Made by a program: the position numbers and the translations under genes. Of a stretch of DNA of 36,926 nt, positions 8,532 to 16,693 are shown in pieces; within the stretch, counting starts at the first letter, position 1; each line of letters begins with the position of its first letter. The notes under the pieces were generated by a model, which searched no databases, was not told where the DNA came from, and saw only the letters and a list, made by a program, of their open reading frames with translations. This DNA is from Fervidobacterium sp. UBA5837. GTDB taxonomy: Bacteria > Thermotogota > Thermotogae > Thermotogales > Fervidobacteriaceae. The stretch covers positions 1-36,926 of the forward strand of contig DJGV01000017.1 in NCBI GenBank assembly GCA_002432805.1, read 5' to 3'.

Positions 8532-8581
8532 TTATTATGCTAGTTTACAACAATTAAAATGTGAAAAGTTGGTGAAAATAT

Positions 8582-9325
8582 ATGACAGAAGGAAGAGTTG
8601 AAAGGAAAGTTATCGTTATTAGCGGTGGAGCAAATAATATAGGTAAAGGAGTGGCACTGAAATTTCTTAACAGTGGGTGGCAAGTTGGAATAATTGATCA
8701 CGACAAGAAAGGCTTGGATAACTTTCCACAGAAAGAAAATGGGAATGTGTTTTTGTACGTTGGAGATGTTTCAGATGAGTATGCTATGGCAGAGTTCTAC
8801 ATAGAATTGAAGGAACGATTTGGTAGGTTAGATGCGATTGTAAACAATGCAGCTATTGGGCAATTCAAAAACTTTCTGGATTTAAGCGTTGGAGAATGGA
8901 AGCGTGCAATTGATGTGAATTTGACTGGCTATTTTCTGATGGCAAGGTTTGGTGTTCCATTGATGCTGGAAAATCCCGGAAAAGGTGCAATAGTGAATAT
9001 CTCATCAACAAGGGCACTCATGTCGGAGCCAGGCAATGAGGCATATAGCGCCTCAAAGGCTGGCATCTTAGGACTCACGCATGCGCTTGCAAATTCGTTG
9101 GGTCCAAGTGTCCGCGTTAACGCAATTTGTCCTGGTTGGATACTGCACGAAAATGAACAAGTCACTGAACAAGACCATAAACAGCATCTAACTGGAAGAG
9201 CTGGAGTGGTAGAAGATATCGCCAATTTAATAGAGTTCTTGATTGACGATGAAAAGAGTGGATTCATAACTGGACAATACTTTGTGGTCGATGGTGGGAT
9301 GACAAAGAAAATGATCTACATATAA
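8582..9325 (+). CDS. short-chain dehydrogenase/reductase (SDR), substrate unknown
   Basis: Classical SDR of 247 residues, expected to oxidise or reduce an alcohol/ketone with NAD(P). The nucleotide-binding glycine motif is SGGANNIGKG (14-23), a variant of TGxxxGIG. It is followed by NNAA (88-91), an Asn at 113, the catalytic serine in ISS (141-142), Tyr155 and Lys159 in YSASK, and a typical C-terminus (SGFITGQYFVVDGG). Asp39-His40 at the end of strand 2 suggests NAD(H) preference, an inference. The substrate cannot be read from the sequence. It lies 63 bases upstream of the RND exporter and may be co-transcribed with it and nadE. Confidence 0.9.
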   Translation: MTEGRVERKVIVISGGANNIGKGVALKFLNSGWQVGIIDHDKKGLDNFPQKENGNVFLYVGDVSDEYAMAEFYIELKERFGRLDAIVNNAAIGQFKNFLDLSVGEWKRAIDVNLTGYFLMARFGVPLMLENPGKGAIVNISSTRALMSEPGNEAYSASKAGILGLTHALANSLGPSVRVNAICPGWILHENEQVTEQDHKQHLTGRAGVVEDIANLIEFLIDDEKSGFITGQYFVVDGGMTKKMIYI

Positions 9326-9388
9326 CATGTGATGTGTATACTATAAGTCAAACGCTAATCTATTAAAGCCAAGAAGGAGGACGCTGCC

Positions 9389-11473
9389 GTGCCAAACGCA
9401 CTTTCGAAATTTCTGGATAAAGTTTACGAGTACAAGTTCACAATAATCTCATTGCTGTTATTGATCTTGTCGTTGGTAATAATAGTAGATAATGCACGGA
9501 TCGAAACCCGCATAGAGACCTTCCTACCAGGATACAAACCGGGAATACCCATTTCGGAAATAGACAATCCTGCGCTTCAAAATGAAATGAAGATGAGTTC
9601 CAAATTTGGAGAGCTAACAAATGTGAGTGTTATATACAAATCACCTGTACCACTCGACACTCCAGGTGCATTGTCAGGTTTGAAGACTCTTCAAGAAAAG
9701 ATCGAAAAGATGGAAAATGTAGAAATGGTAATATCCGTACTGAACTATCCCGGTACAAGCGTACACATCGTTGATGATGCTATAGATTTTGAGGATCTAC
9801 CTTCGAATCTAAAGACATTTGTCTCCAATGACAAAGATTATGCGATGTTATTGACCGTTTTGAATGCAAATGCAAAAAGCGAAAATGAAGTAGAAGCTGC
9901 TGTAAGGAAGATAACGAACAGTTTGAAGGGCGAACCAGTGATAGTAATGTCTGAAGCTTCCGTAAATAACATGCTTTTCGATGAGTTACAGCGTTCAATG
10001 TACTTTTATCCAATAGTGATGTTCTTAGTCATATTCATCATATTCTACTATCAGACTCGAAGCGTTAGAGCTGCACTCATATCGCTTTTCATTCCTTTAT
10101 TAGCTTCATTGTTTACACTTGGTATTCTTTTCTCACTCAATGGTGTACTAAATATGCTCACTGCAATGATTCCATCCTTTCTCATAGTCATAGGCTCGGC
10201 TTATCCACTACATTACTACAACTCGTTGTTCAGAGATGACGATGCAAAAAGGGAAATCTACAAACCCATATTCCTCTCAATGTTAACAACTGCTGTCGGA
10301 TTTGGTTCTTTTGTGTTTGTTACAATCCCCGCATTCAGAGAATTTGGTATATATGTCCCCATAGGCTTATTTCTTGATTTTGTTTTAACCTTGACAGTTG
10401 GTGGTGAGCTCCTCAAACAAGCAAGCAGGAAATCCAAAAACAAACCAAGAGACCTTGGTATTCATTTCATAGGAAAGAAAGCTACTTGGGTAATTATCGT
10501 GATAATAGTCGCTGCATTGGTTTCATCACCATTTTTGATTTCAAAGATCAAGATTGGTCTTACAAGCACGGACTATTTCTCAAAGAACTCAGATATAAAT
10601 GTCGGATACAAATTGCTGGAGGAGAAATTTGAACTACGCGATAGCATATACGTAGTTTTGGAAAAGCCTGCAGGAGTATTCTTACCTGGTGACAATGCGA
10701 ACATAGAGAAGATAATTGCTGATCTATCAAATTCAGAGTATATAACTAATGTGGACTTTCCAACCGACGTGCCAGTCACATTACTTACGCTTGCAGCTAG
10801 GAGTCAACCGTTACTTAGAAACTACATAGCAGACGCTAAGACGATAAGGCTTACAGTCAATCTTACAAAGTCTGGCAGCGATCATCTTGAAGAAGTCACA
10901 CAATTGATAGAAAGTGCGTTGAACGATTTGCCATATAACTACTTCTTAGCAGGTACCCCTTTCATTTGGAAGGCAGTGAACGATACCATCTTGATAAACC
11001 AACTTCAAAGTCTCTTTACCGCACTGATAATAGTATTCATAACGATATGGATCGTCTTTAGAAATATTTCAGAAACTCTTAAATTAGCTAGTCCTGTGAT
11101 AATAGCTACCGTGATGAACTTTGTATACATGGTGATATTTGGCATGAAATTGGAGATTTCAACTGCCATAACTTCAGGTATAATCATAGGGCTTGCGATA
11201 GATTACTCCATACACATCGGTCATGAGTACGATAGGACGAGAGACACACTGCTTACGGTAAAAAATGTTGGCCCTTCGATCATTGGTAATGCGCTTGGGA
11301 TAATCGGCGGATTCATGACGATGCTTATCGGTGGACAGCTTGTACTCTTCAAGAGAGTGGCCATTCTCGTTTCCTTGGGCATTGCAACGGCAACTTTGCT
11401 TACATTAACTGTCTTACCATTCATGTTGATGGCGGGTAAGAAATCAAAAGAGAAAAAAAGGAAAAATGAATGA
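9389..11473 (+). CDS. RND-superfamily exporter (MMPL / HAE3-like)
   Basis: Integral membrane transporter, probably proton-driven, exporting lipid-like or hydrophobic molecules; the substrate is unknown. The 694 residues form two similar halves: TM1 (about 15-32), a large extracytoplasmic domain (about 35-200), five TM segments (about 205-345), then TM7 (about 365-385), a second external domain, and five TMs (about 540-685), ending in a Lys-rich tail. The second half has the motif GLAIDYSIHIGHEY, with the Asp expected for proton relay; the matching place in the first half (GSAYPLHYYN) lacks an acid. GTG at 9389 sits eight bases after GGAGG. nadE starts 26 bases after its stop. No periplasmic adaptor or TolC gene lies beside it, which fits the stand-alone HAE3 group. 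Confidence 0.88.
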   Translation: MPNALSKFLDKVYEYKFTIISLLLLILSLVIIVDNARIETRIETFLPGYKPGIPISEIDNPALQNEMKMSSKFGELTNVSVIYKSPVPLDTPGALSGLKTLQEKIEKMENVEMVISVLNYPGTSVHIVDDAIDFEDLPSNLKTFVSNDKDYAMLLTVLNANAKSENEVEAAVRKITNSLKGEPVIVMSEASVNNMLFDELQRSMYFYPIVMFLVIFIIFYYQTRSVRAALISLFIPLLASLFTLGILFSLNGVLNMLTAMIPSFLIVIGSAYPLHYYNSLFRDDDAKREIYKPIFLSMLTTAVGFGSFVFVTIPAFREFGIYVPIGLFLDFVLTLTVGGELLKQASRKSKNKPRDLGIHFIGKKATWVIIVIIVAALVSSPFLISKIKIGLTSTDYFSKNSDINVGYKLLEEKFELRDSIYVVLEKPAGVFLPGDNANIEKIIADLSNSEYITNVDFPTDVPVTLLTLAARSQPLLRNYIADAKTIRLTVNLTKSGSDHLEEVTQLIESALNDLPYNYFLAGTPFIWKAVNDTILINQLQSLFTALIIVFITIWIVFRNISETLKLASPVIIATVMNFVYMVIFGMKLEISTAITSGIIIGLAIDYSIHIGHEYDRTRDTLLTVKNVGPSIIGNALGIIGGFMTMLIGGQLVLFKRVAILVSLGIATATLLTLTVLPFMLMAGKKSKEKKRKNE

Positions 11474-11499
11474 TAAATCAGTATGGGGAGGAATAGTTT

Positions 11500-13251
11500 G
11501 TGCGGAAAATAAGATTGGGATTGTCACAGATCAATACGACAGTTGGTGATATTGATGGAAACGTACGCCGAATAATTGAGCAAATTGAAAGAGCAGTTAA
11601 AACAGGAGTGGATGTACTTGCCTTTCCGGAATTGACAATAACGGGATATCCACCCGAAGACTTGCTCTTCAAACCACATTTCCTACAGAGAAATATCGAA
11701 GCGCTTAGCACCATTGCATCGCACGTGCCAGATAATCTGATGGCTGTCGTCGGGTTTGTCGATGAAGAAGGTGACATATACAACGGTGCAGCCGTTCTTC
11801 ACGATGGAAAAGTTGTGGGAAAGTACCACAAAAATTATCTACCAAACTATGGTGTTTTCGATGAGATGAGATATTTCCAGCACGGTGATAAGGCGCTTGT
11901 TGTTTCGCTCAAGAGTATGAAGATCGGTATCACGATATGTGAAGACATCTGGTATCCGGGTGGTCCTGCCAGAACGGAGGCACTCGTCGGAGACGCTGAA
12001 ATTATAATCAACATATCCGCATCGCCCTATTACATGGGGAAATTGTCTTGGAGAGAACGTATGCTATCCGTTAGAGCAAACGATAACTTAGCTGCCGTTG
12101 CGTACGTTAATTGTGTAGGCGGTCAAGACGAACTGGCATTTGATGGTGCAAGTTTGGTTATAAAGGAGAATGGGGAAGTAGTAGCCAGAGCAAAGCAATT
12201 TGAGGAAGATTTTCTAATTGCCGATATTGATTTAGTTAGCATAGATAAGGCAAGGCTCAGAGATCCGCGGCGACGACAAGATAAACACAACCTCGATGAG
12301 AGGACGATAAATGAGCTTGAAGTGCTAGATATAGATTTCAACTATACTGAGCACAAGCCAAGGATCGATCAAAGAATAGAAAGAGCATTGCCGAAGGCTG
12401 CAGAGGTGTACCATGCACTTGTACTGAATACGAGAGATTATATCACCAAAAATGGAATGAAGAAAGCGGTCATCGGACTTAGTGGTGGAATGGATAGCTC
12501 TCTTGTTGCATGTATAGCTGTTGATGCACTTGGGAAAGATAACGTAATTGGTGTTTCGATGCCTGGTCCATTTTCTTCCGAACATAGTAAGGAAGATGCA
12601 AGACTTCTATCGGAAAACCTTGGCATAAAATATTTGACGATTCCGATACTGGATGTGTACGAGAAATATCTGGACACGTTCAAGCCGATCTTTGGTGAAT
12701 TGCCATTTGACACAACCGAAGAAAACTTGCAAGCGCGAATCCGTGGTGTGATACTTATGGCTTTATCGAACAAATTCGGCTGGATCGTACTTACAACTGG
12801 CAACAAAAGTGAGAGTAGTACTGGTTATTCAACACTTTACGGAGACACTGCAGGTGGGTATGCAGTAATCAAGGATGTTTACAAGACATTGGTGTACGAA
12901 CTTGCAGAGTACGTAAATGAGAAAGCAGGTAAAGAGATAATACCAAGAAGGGTCTTTGAAAAGGCACCGAGCGCTGAATTGAGAGAAAATCAAACTGACC
13001 AGGATAAACTACCACCTTATCCTGTATTGGATGAGATATTACGCATGTACGTAGAGGAAGATTACAGCGTGCAAGACATCATCGCAGAAGGCTTCGATGA
13101 AGAGACAGTGAAAAGAGTAGCTTGGATGGTCGATGTGAACGAATATAAACGCAGACAAACACCACCTGGTCCGAAGATTACACCAAGGGCATTCGGAAAA
13201 GACAGACGGCTACCAATAACGAACGCATTCAAAGAGTGGAAAAAGAGCTAG
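11500..13251 (+). CDS. nadE: glutamine-dependent NAD+ synthetase
   Basis: Last step of NAD synthesis: amidation of nicotinate adenine dinucleotide using ATP and glutamine-derived ammonia. The 583 residues carry an N-terminal nitrilase-type glutaminase (about 1-270) with the catalytic triad Glu44, Lys111 and Cys147 (FPELTITG, KYHKNYLP, ITICEDIWYPG). The C-terminal NAD synthase domain has the PP-loop SGGMDSS at 328-334 and the LTTGNKSE motif. GTG at 11500 follows GGGGAGG. The gene is 26 bases behind the exporter. Its stop codon abuts the stop of the opposing ykgJ-like gene with no base between. NAD supply also feeds the sirtuin at 1033, but that link is only metabolic. Confidence 0.97.
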   Translation: MRKIRLGLSQINTTVGDIDGNVRRIIEQIERAVKTGVDVLAFPELTITGYPPEDLLFKPHFLQRNIEALSTIASHVPDNLMAVVGFVDEEGDIYNGAAVLHDGKVVGKYHKNYLPNYGVFDEMRYFQHGDKALVVSLKSMKIGITICEDIWYPGGPARTEALVGDAEIIINISASPYYMGKLSWRERMLSVRANDNLAAVAYVNCVGGQDELAFDGASLVIKENGEVVARAKQFEEDFLIADIDLVSIDKARLRDPRRRQDKHNLDERTINELEVLDIDFNYTEHKPRIDQRIERALPKAAEVYHALVLNTRDYITKNGMKKAVIGLSGGMDSSLVACIAVDALGKDNVIGVSMPGPFSSEHSKEDARLLSENLGIKYLTIPILDVYEKYLDTFKPIFGELPFDTTEENLQARIRGVILMALSNKFGWIVLTTGNKSESSTGYSTLYGDTAGGYAVIKDVYKTLVYELAEYVNEKAGKEIIPRRVFEKAPSAELRENQTDQDKLPPYPVLDEILRMYVEEDYSVQDIIAEGFDEETVKRVAWMVDVNEYKRRQTPPGPKITPRAFGKDRRLPITNAFKEWKKS

Positions 13252-13737
13252 TCACAACTTAAAGTCAATATCCATATCAAATTTCTCAACGTCCGTGGCA
13301 GCTCTTATCAGTACGTCAACGTACGGCTGCCACATCTTTACTACATAAGCCCTTGTATAGCCTTGTGGATCACACCTTTCATTGGCCTTCGGTACAAGCA
13401 TTCTGCAACTTTCCGGCCTGTTTTTGAAAGAAAGCTTACAGCCAGTCGGTGTGAGAAAAGTACATTCCCCCGTATATCTGTGGTCAAAAATGCTCGATTC
13501 GAATCCTTTTACCACAGGTCTAATGAAGTAATGTTCCTTTTCTTGGTCTATCCAATCGACAGTCCATTTACCAGATTTCAGTGCACTGTACAATTCATCG
13601 TACATGCGTTGTCTATCCGGCGCTCCAAAATCATCAGGCGTTGCGGGACCAGGATAAGATTTGCAACATTTTCCACCGCATTGTTTACATATATCCAAAT
13701 TTTCAACACCGATTTTTCCATTAATTATTTCCTTCAT
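13252..13737 (-). CDS. YkgJ-family cysteine-cluster protein
   Basis: Small protein of 161 residues belonging to the putative zinc- or iron-chelating YkgJ family, whose exact function is unknown. The metal-binding signature is CKQCGGKCC (Cys17, 20, 24, 25), followed by GECTFLTPTGCKL, SCRML and RCDPQGY, giving further cysteines typical of the family. Such proteins are thought to bind a metal or Fe-S cluster; some have been linked to protein modification, but nothing here shows a substrate. ATG at 13737 follows GGAGG by seven bases. The gene converges on nadE and diverges from the MetH reactivation gene at 13846. Confidence 0.85.
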   Translation of the reverse strand: MKEIINGKIGVENLDICKQCGGKCCKSYPGPATPDDFGAPDRQRMYDELYSALKSGKWTVDWIDQEKEHYFIRPVVKGFESSIFDHRYTGECTFLTPTGCKLSFKNRPESCRMLVPKANERCDPQGYTRAYVVKMWQPYVDVLIRAATDVEKFDMDIDFKL

Positions 13738-13845
13738 TTAAGGACCTCCTAAATACCTTCAAAGTAGCTCCAACGATTTACATTGAACAAATGACAGTGT
13801 ATACTTTATTAGAATAATTCAATAACTGACTTGGGAGATGGAAAA

Positions 13846-14421
13846 ATGTCCGGACAAACACCCAACATATTTGTTCCCGATAAAACAGATTACATGCCTG
13901 AAAAAAAACTATTTCTTGCAAGGGCAGGTATCAGATACACTGAGGCAATAAACGATGAGAATATTATGAAAGATGTCAATGAAATCTATCTCTTGGGCCT
14001 TGAATGTGCAAGACCAAAGTTATTCTGGCGGACATTTCAAAGGGTTGAATTGCCAGATTATTCCATACCCTCGCAATTTGTGAAATACAACAGATTTCTC
14101 ATATTTGTCTCTACACTTTGGAAAGAGATCGACCAAAAAATAGAAGAACTTAGCAATTTTTCGGTCTATCTGAGTTTCCTACTCGATTCATGGGCATCGG
14201 AATCACTTGAAAAACTCAACGACACTTTTGAAGAAAAATTCAAGAAAGAAAATGGCGAAGCACTCTCGATGAGATTTTCACCTGGCTATGGTGATTTAGA
14301 TGTTCGAACGAACAAAAAATACGTTGAGTTACTCAATTTAGATAGTGAGATAACGGTACTAGATTCAGGTATCATGATTCCACGAAAAACCACAACTTGC
14401 ATAGCTGGTATCGTTGAATAA
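13846..14421 (+). CDS. stand-alone B12-dependent methionine synthase reactivation protein (TM0269-like)
   Basis: The 191-residue protein matches the C-terminal activation domain of MetH: the SAM-binding signature appears as RFSPGYGDLDVRTNKK, followed by LLNLDSEITVLDSGIMIPRKTTTCIAGI, corresponding to the RxxPGY and late Ser/Gly-rich segments of that domain. The activation domain binds SAM and remethylates cob(II)alamin when MetH becomes oxidised. In T. maritima the MetH TM0268 lacks this domain and needs the neighbouring TM0269 protein; the MetH here (21095) also lacks it. ATG at 13846 is chosen because GGGAG lies eight bases upstream; the longer TTG frame starting at 13831 covers that site. 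Unlike in T. maritima, it sits about 7 kb from metH, as a single gene between ykgJ and the CDF gene. Confidence 0.82.
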   Translation: MSGQTPNIFVPDKTDYMPEKKLFLARAGIRYTEAINDENIMKDVNEIYLLGLECARPKLFWRTFQRVELPDYSIPSQFVKYNRFLIFVSTLWKEIDQKIEELSNFSVYLSFLLDSWASESLEKLNDTFEEKFKKENGEALSMRFSPGYGDLDVRTNKKYVELLNLDSEITVLDSGIMIPRKTTTCIAGIVE

Positions 14422-14443
14422 TCGGTCACTTATGCATTAATCG

Positions 14444-15421
14444 TTATACATCAGACTCTTCTATAACACCACACTCGGGACAGCCATTGTATTCAAATTG
14501 TATCGTTACGTGTGAGATGCTAAATGACTTGAGTTGATCTTTGACCTTACTTTCTATATTCATCGTCTCGCTCACCGGCAAATCTTCTTTGAGATTTATG
14601 TGTGCTTCAAAGAAAACAGTATTTTCATCCAGACTCCAAATGTGCACGTGATGTACATCTTGCACCTCATCGATTTTTCTCAGTTGCTCAACTATCGTGT
14701 TCACTTCGGCAACCTCAGGTGCCGATTGCATGAGAATGTTAATAGACTTGATTAGTATTTCAAAACTCTCTTTTATCACATAAGCAGCTATGAAAACTGT
14801 GAGTAATGGGTCAATCCAATTCAAATTTGAAAAGCTCATTATCACTGCGCCAAGTATGACTACGACAGAAGAGAGTGCATCTGTAAACATGTGCAGGTAT
14901 GCTGACCTTACGTTCATATCTTTCCCAGACCATTTTCTGAGCAGATACATGCTCAACAGATTGGCAGCCAATCCGATCGAGCCAACCCAGATAACCGTTA
15001 TACTACCAACTCTTAGTGGATTGGCAAACCTTTCGATAGCTTCTTTGATGAGGAAACCACCGATCACTAGCAGTGTGAGAGAATTAATAAATGCTGCAAG
15101 AATGGTGGAACGTTTGTATCCAAAGGTCTTTTTCTCAGAAGGTTCTCTCAAAGATATCTTGTGTGCAAAATATGTGACAACGATCGACATTGCATCACTA
15201 AAATTGTGAAGTGAATCAGAAATCAAAGATAAACTACCTGCTATCAATCCACCGATCAACTCGGCAGCTGTGATGCCAAAATTCAGCAATACCACGTACA
15301 GTAATCTAATACCGCTTATTTCAGAATCGACTAACGTACCATCGTTGTGAAAATGTCCATGATGGTCATGCTGCTGGTGTACATTTTCATTTTCTCTCTG
15401 TGTTCTATTCCTTCCGTTCAT
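14444..15421 (-). CDS. cation diffusion facilitator (CDF/ZnT family) metal exporter
   Basis: Proton-coupled exporter of Zn2+ or a similar divalent metal across the inner membrane. The 325 residues start with a His-rich cytosolic tail (HQQHDHHGHFH, about 16-26), a likely metal sensor. Six TM segments follow (about 40-235), with the two metal-site motifs SDSLHNFSD in TM2 and HMFTDALSS in TM5. A ferredoxin-like C-terminal domain (about 240-315) contains VHHVHIWSLD. A cysteine pair near the end (CPEC) is unusual and may add a metal site. The HxxxD pattern in both TM2 and TM5 fits the zinc group (CzcD/ZitB-like). ATG at 15421 has GGAGGG six bases upstream. A near-consensus promoter lies at 15493-15520. 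Confidence 0.93.
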   Translation of the reverse strand: MNGRNRTQRENENVHQQHDHHGHFHNDGTLVDSEISGIRLLYVVLLNFGITAAELIGGLIAGSLSLISDSLHNFSDAMSIVVTYFAHKISLREPSEKKTFGYKRSTILAAFINSLTLLVIGGFLIKEAIERFANPLRVGSITVIWVGSIGLAANLLSMYLLRKWSGKDMNVRSAYLHMFTDALSSVVVILGAVIMSFSNLNWIDPLLTVFIAAYVIKESFEILIKSINILMQSAPEVAEVNTIVEQLRKIDEVQDVHHVHIWSLDENTVFFEAHINLKEDLPVSETMNIESKVKDQLKSFSISHVTIQFEYNGCPECGVIEESDV

Positions 15422-15492
15422 CTTCTACCCTCCAAATTAAACAATCGATGTCGAATTGCAAATTTATACTGCAGAGCTTTATTGTCAAGTCA

Positions 15493-15520
15493 ATTATATA
15501 TTCTTGTGTACTCTTGTCAA
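15493..15520 (-). promoter_or_regulatory. near-consensus sigma-A promoter for the CDF gene
   Basis: On the minus strand a perfect TTGACA (complement of 15515-15520), a 16-base spacer and a perfect TATAAT (15493-15498), about 72 bases upstream of the CDF start. It is the best -35/-10 match in the window. Confidence 0.7.
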
Positions 15521-15638
15521 CAATGATAGTATGCACCTCGAATACCTTTGGCAAGGATGAGCTTGACAATTATCACATTCAATTTTGGTATGTTGTATTT
15601 CAGAAACTACGTTGGTATACTCGATTGCTCCCGCCGCA

Positions 15639-15671
15639 GGAAGTTACTTCCGCTACCAGAACTGGTATAAT
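15639..15671 (+). promoter_or_regulatory. extended -10 promoter with palindromic operator candidate, upstream of the ATPase pseudogene
   Basis: TGG followed by TATAAT (15666-15671) forms an extended -10. A perfect 13-base palindrome, GGAAGTTACTTCC, covers 15639-15651, exactly where the -35 would be, as expected for a repressor site. A second extended -10 (TGGTATACT) lies nearby at 15613-15621. These elements appear intact although the gene they serve is broken. Confidence 0.45.
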
Positions 15672-15701
15672 ACATATAGTGAAAATGAGGGAGTGTTAGA
15701 A

Positions 15702-16356
15702 ATGCTGTTCTCACTTGCACCAAAGTTAAGAAAGAATGATCTATTTGACAGGGGCCGAGAACTTTCTACCTTGAGAAGTACTTTGCAAATGTATCCTCTC
15801 ACATTGGTAACTGGACTGAGAAGAGTTGGAAAGTCATTTTTGATAAGGGTGTTCCTGAATGAAAGCAATTTCATCCGTATCACCATGTTCAATGAAGTTG
15901 TGAAAGTGGAAGATAACTTCTTCGTTGTGTGCTTTGACGAGGCACAGTATTTCAGATTCTATGGTTCGATGGGGTAACGATTTACTTGCTTTCCTATCTT
16001 ACATCTACGATCATTTGACTAAATTTGGCTTGAAATACTTGGAAACAAGGGATAAAGAGATGACTTTAAAAGAGGTTTACTCTTTGATGGAGGGACTTTT
16101 CAAAAAAGAGATGAACGAACTTGAAAAGAGGAGTTCTCGATATACTATAATACTAAAGCTCGTTGCACAGGGGATAAACAGTTGGACGATGTTAAAGAAC
16201 TACTTTCTCGCCAAGGGTGATACGATAAATGATTCAAGACTCTCTGAGCTTTTAAAAGCTCTTGAGGAGATATCACTTATCGAAAAGACGCAAAGTGGAT
16301 ACAGAATACTTGACCCAGTATTTGAGAAAATTCAGAAGGGTCAATCAACCCTATAA
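15702..16356 (+). pseudogene. decayed archaeal-type AAA ATPase (PF01637 / DUF234-like)
   Basis: Two open frames together make a shrunken copy of the 'archaeal ATPase' family often linked to mobile or defence-like genes. The first part (from ATG 15702, after GGGAG) reads FDRGRELSTL, then a Walker A-like TGLRRVGKSFLIR, then the Walker B FDEAQYFRFYGSMG, and stops at about 15976. The second frame continues with GNDLLAFLSYIYDHL and the C-terminal winged-helix-like part, RSSRYTIILKLVAQG to RILDPVFEKI, ending at 16356. A frameshift near 15970 joins them. Compared with the usual about 450 residues, stretches are also missing between the Walker motifs and after YDHL. It is therefore frameshifted and internally deleted. 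Function is almost certainly lost. Confidence 0.75.
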
Positions 16357-16693
16357 TGTGTACTTACAGTCACTTACGATTGCTAATGTGCTAAGTTGTT
16401 CATCGTAATCTGTAACATGTATTCAAAATCGTTAGAAAATCTGAATAGAACGTTCTTACCGTTTATTTCGATCTACAATAAATAGTTCGCTATACGTCCT
16501 ATTGATATTCGCCTATATTCCTTTTTAGTGGGTTCAGAATGTGAATATCTAGCCATATCTACGGCAAACTTAACTTTCAAAAATTATTTTATGGTCTATA
16601 ATTGTAAGAAATGTATTCTAACTTACTTTAGCTTCTTTGGGGAGTCTTCAAGTAAGATCTATCGATGCAACTGCAAAAAGAGGAGCTGGAAAA
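16357..16693 (+). other. intergenic region and leader of the methionine operon
   Basis: These 337 bases lie between the pseudogene and lysC. A TATAAT at 16597-16602 is the best promoter -10; its -35 is poor (CTTTCA at 17 bases). This would give a leader of about 85 bases. Within it CTTAC (16622-16626) can pair with GTAAG (16652-16656), with a smaller inner pairing, and a GAGGAG ribosome site precedes the ATG at 16694. I looked for the conserved cores of SAM-I and cobalamin riboswitches and a T-box and found none. Bases 16357-16590 are AT-rich with no recognised element, possibly decayed sequence belonging to the neighbouring pseudogene. Confidence 0.4.

Noticed and set aside
15925..16356. Second part of the ATPase remnant as an independent gene
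   Set aside because: Its first codons overlap the first frame out of phase, there is no ribosome site, and the sequence continues the same family after a frameshift.
16357..16693. SAM or cobalamin riboswitch before the methionine operon
   Set aside because: None of the conserved core sequences of SAM-I or the B12 box could be found by eye; reported only as an unassigned leader.
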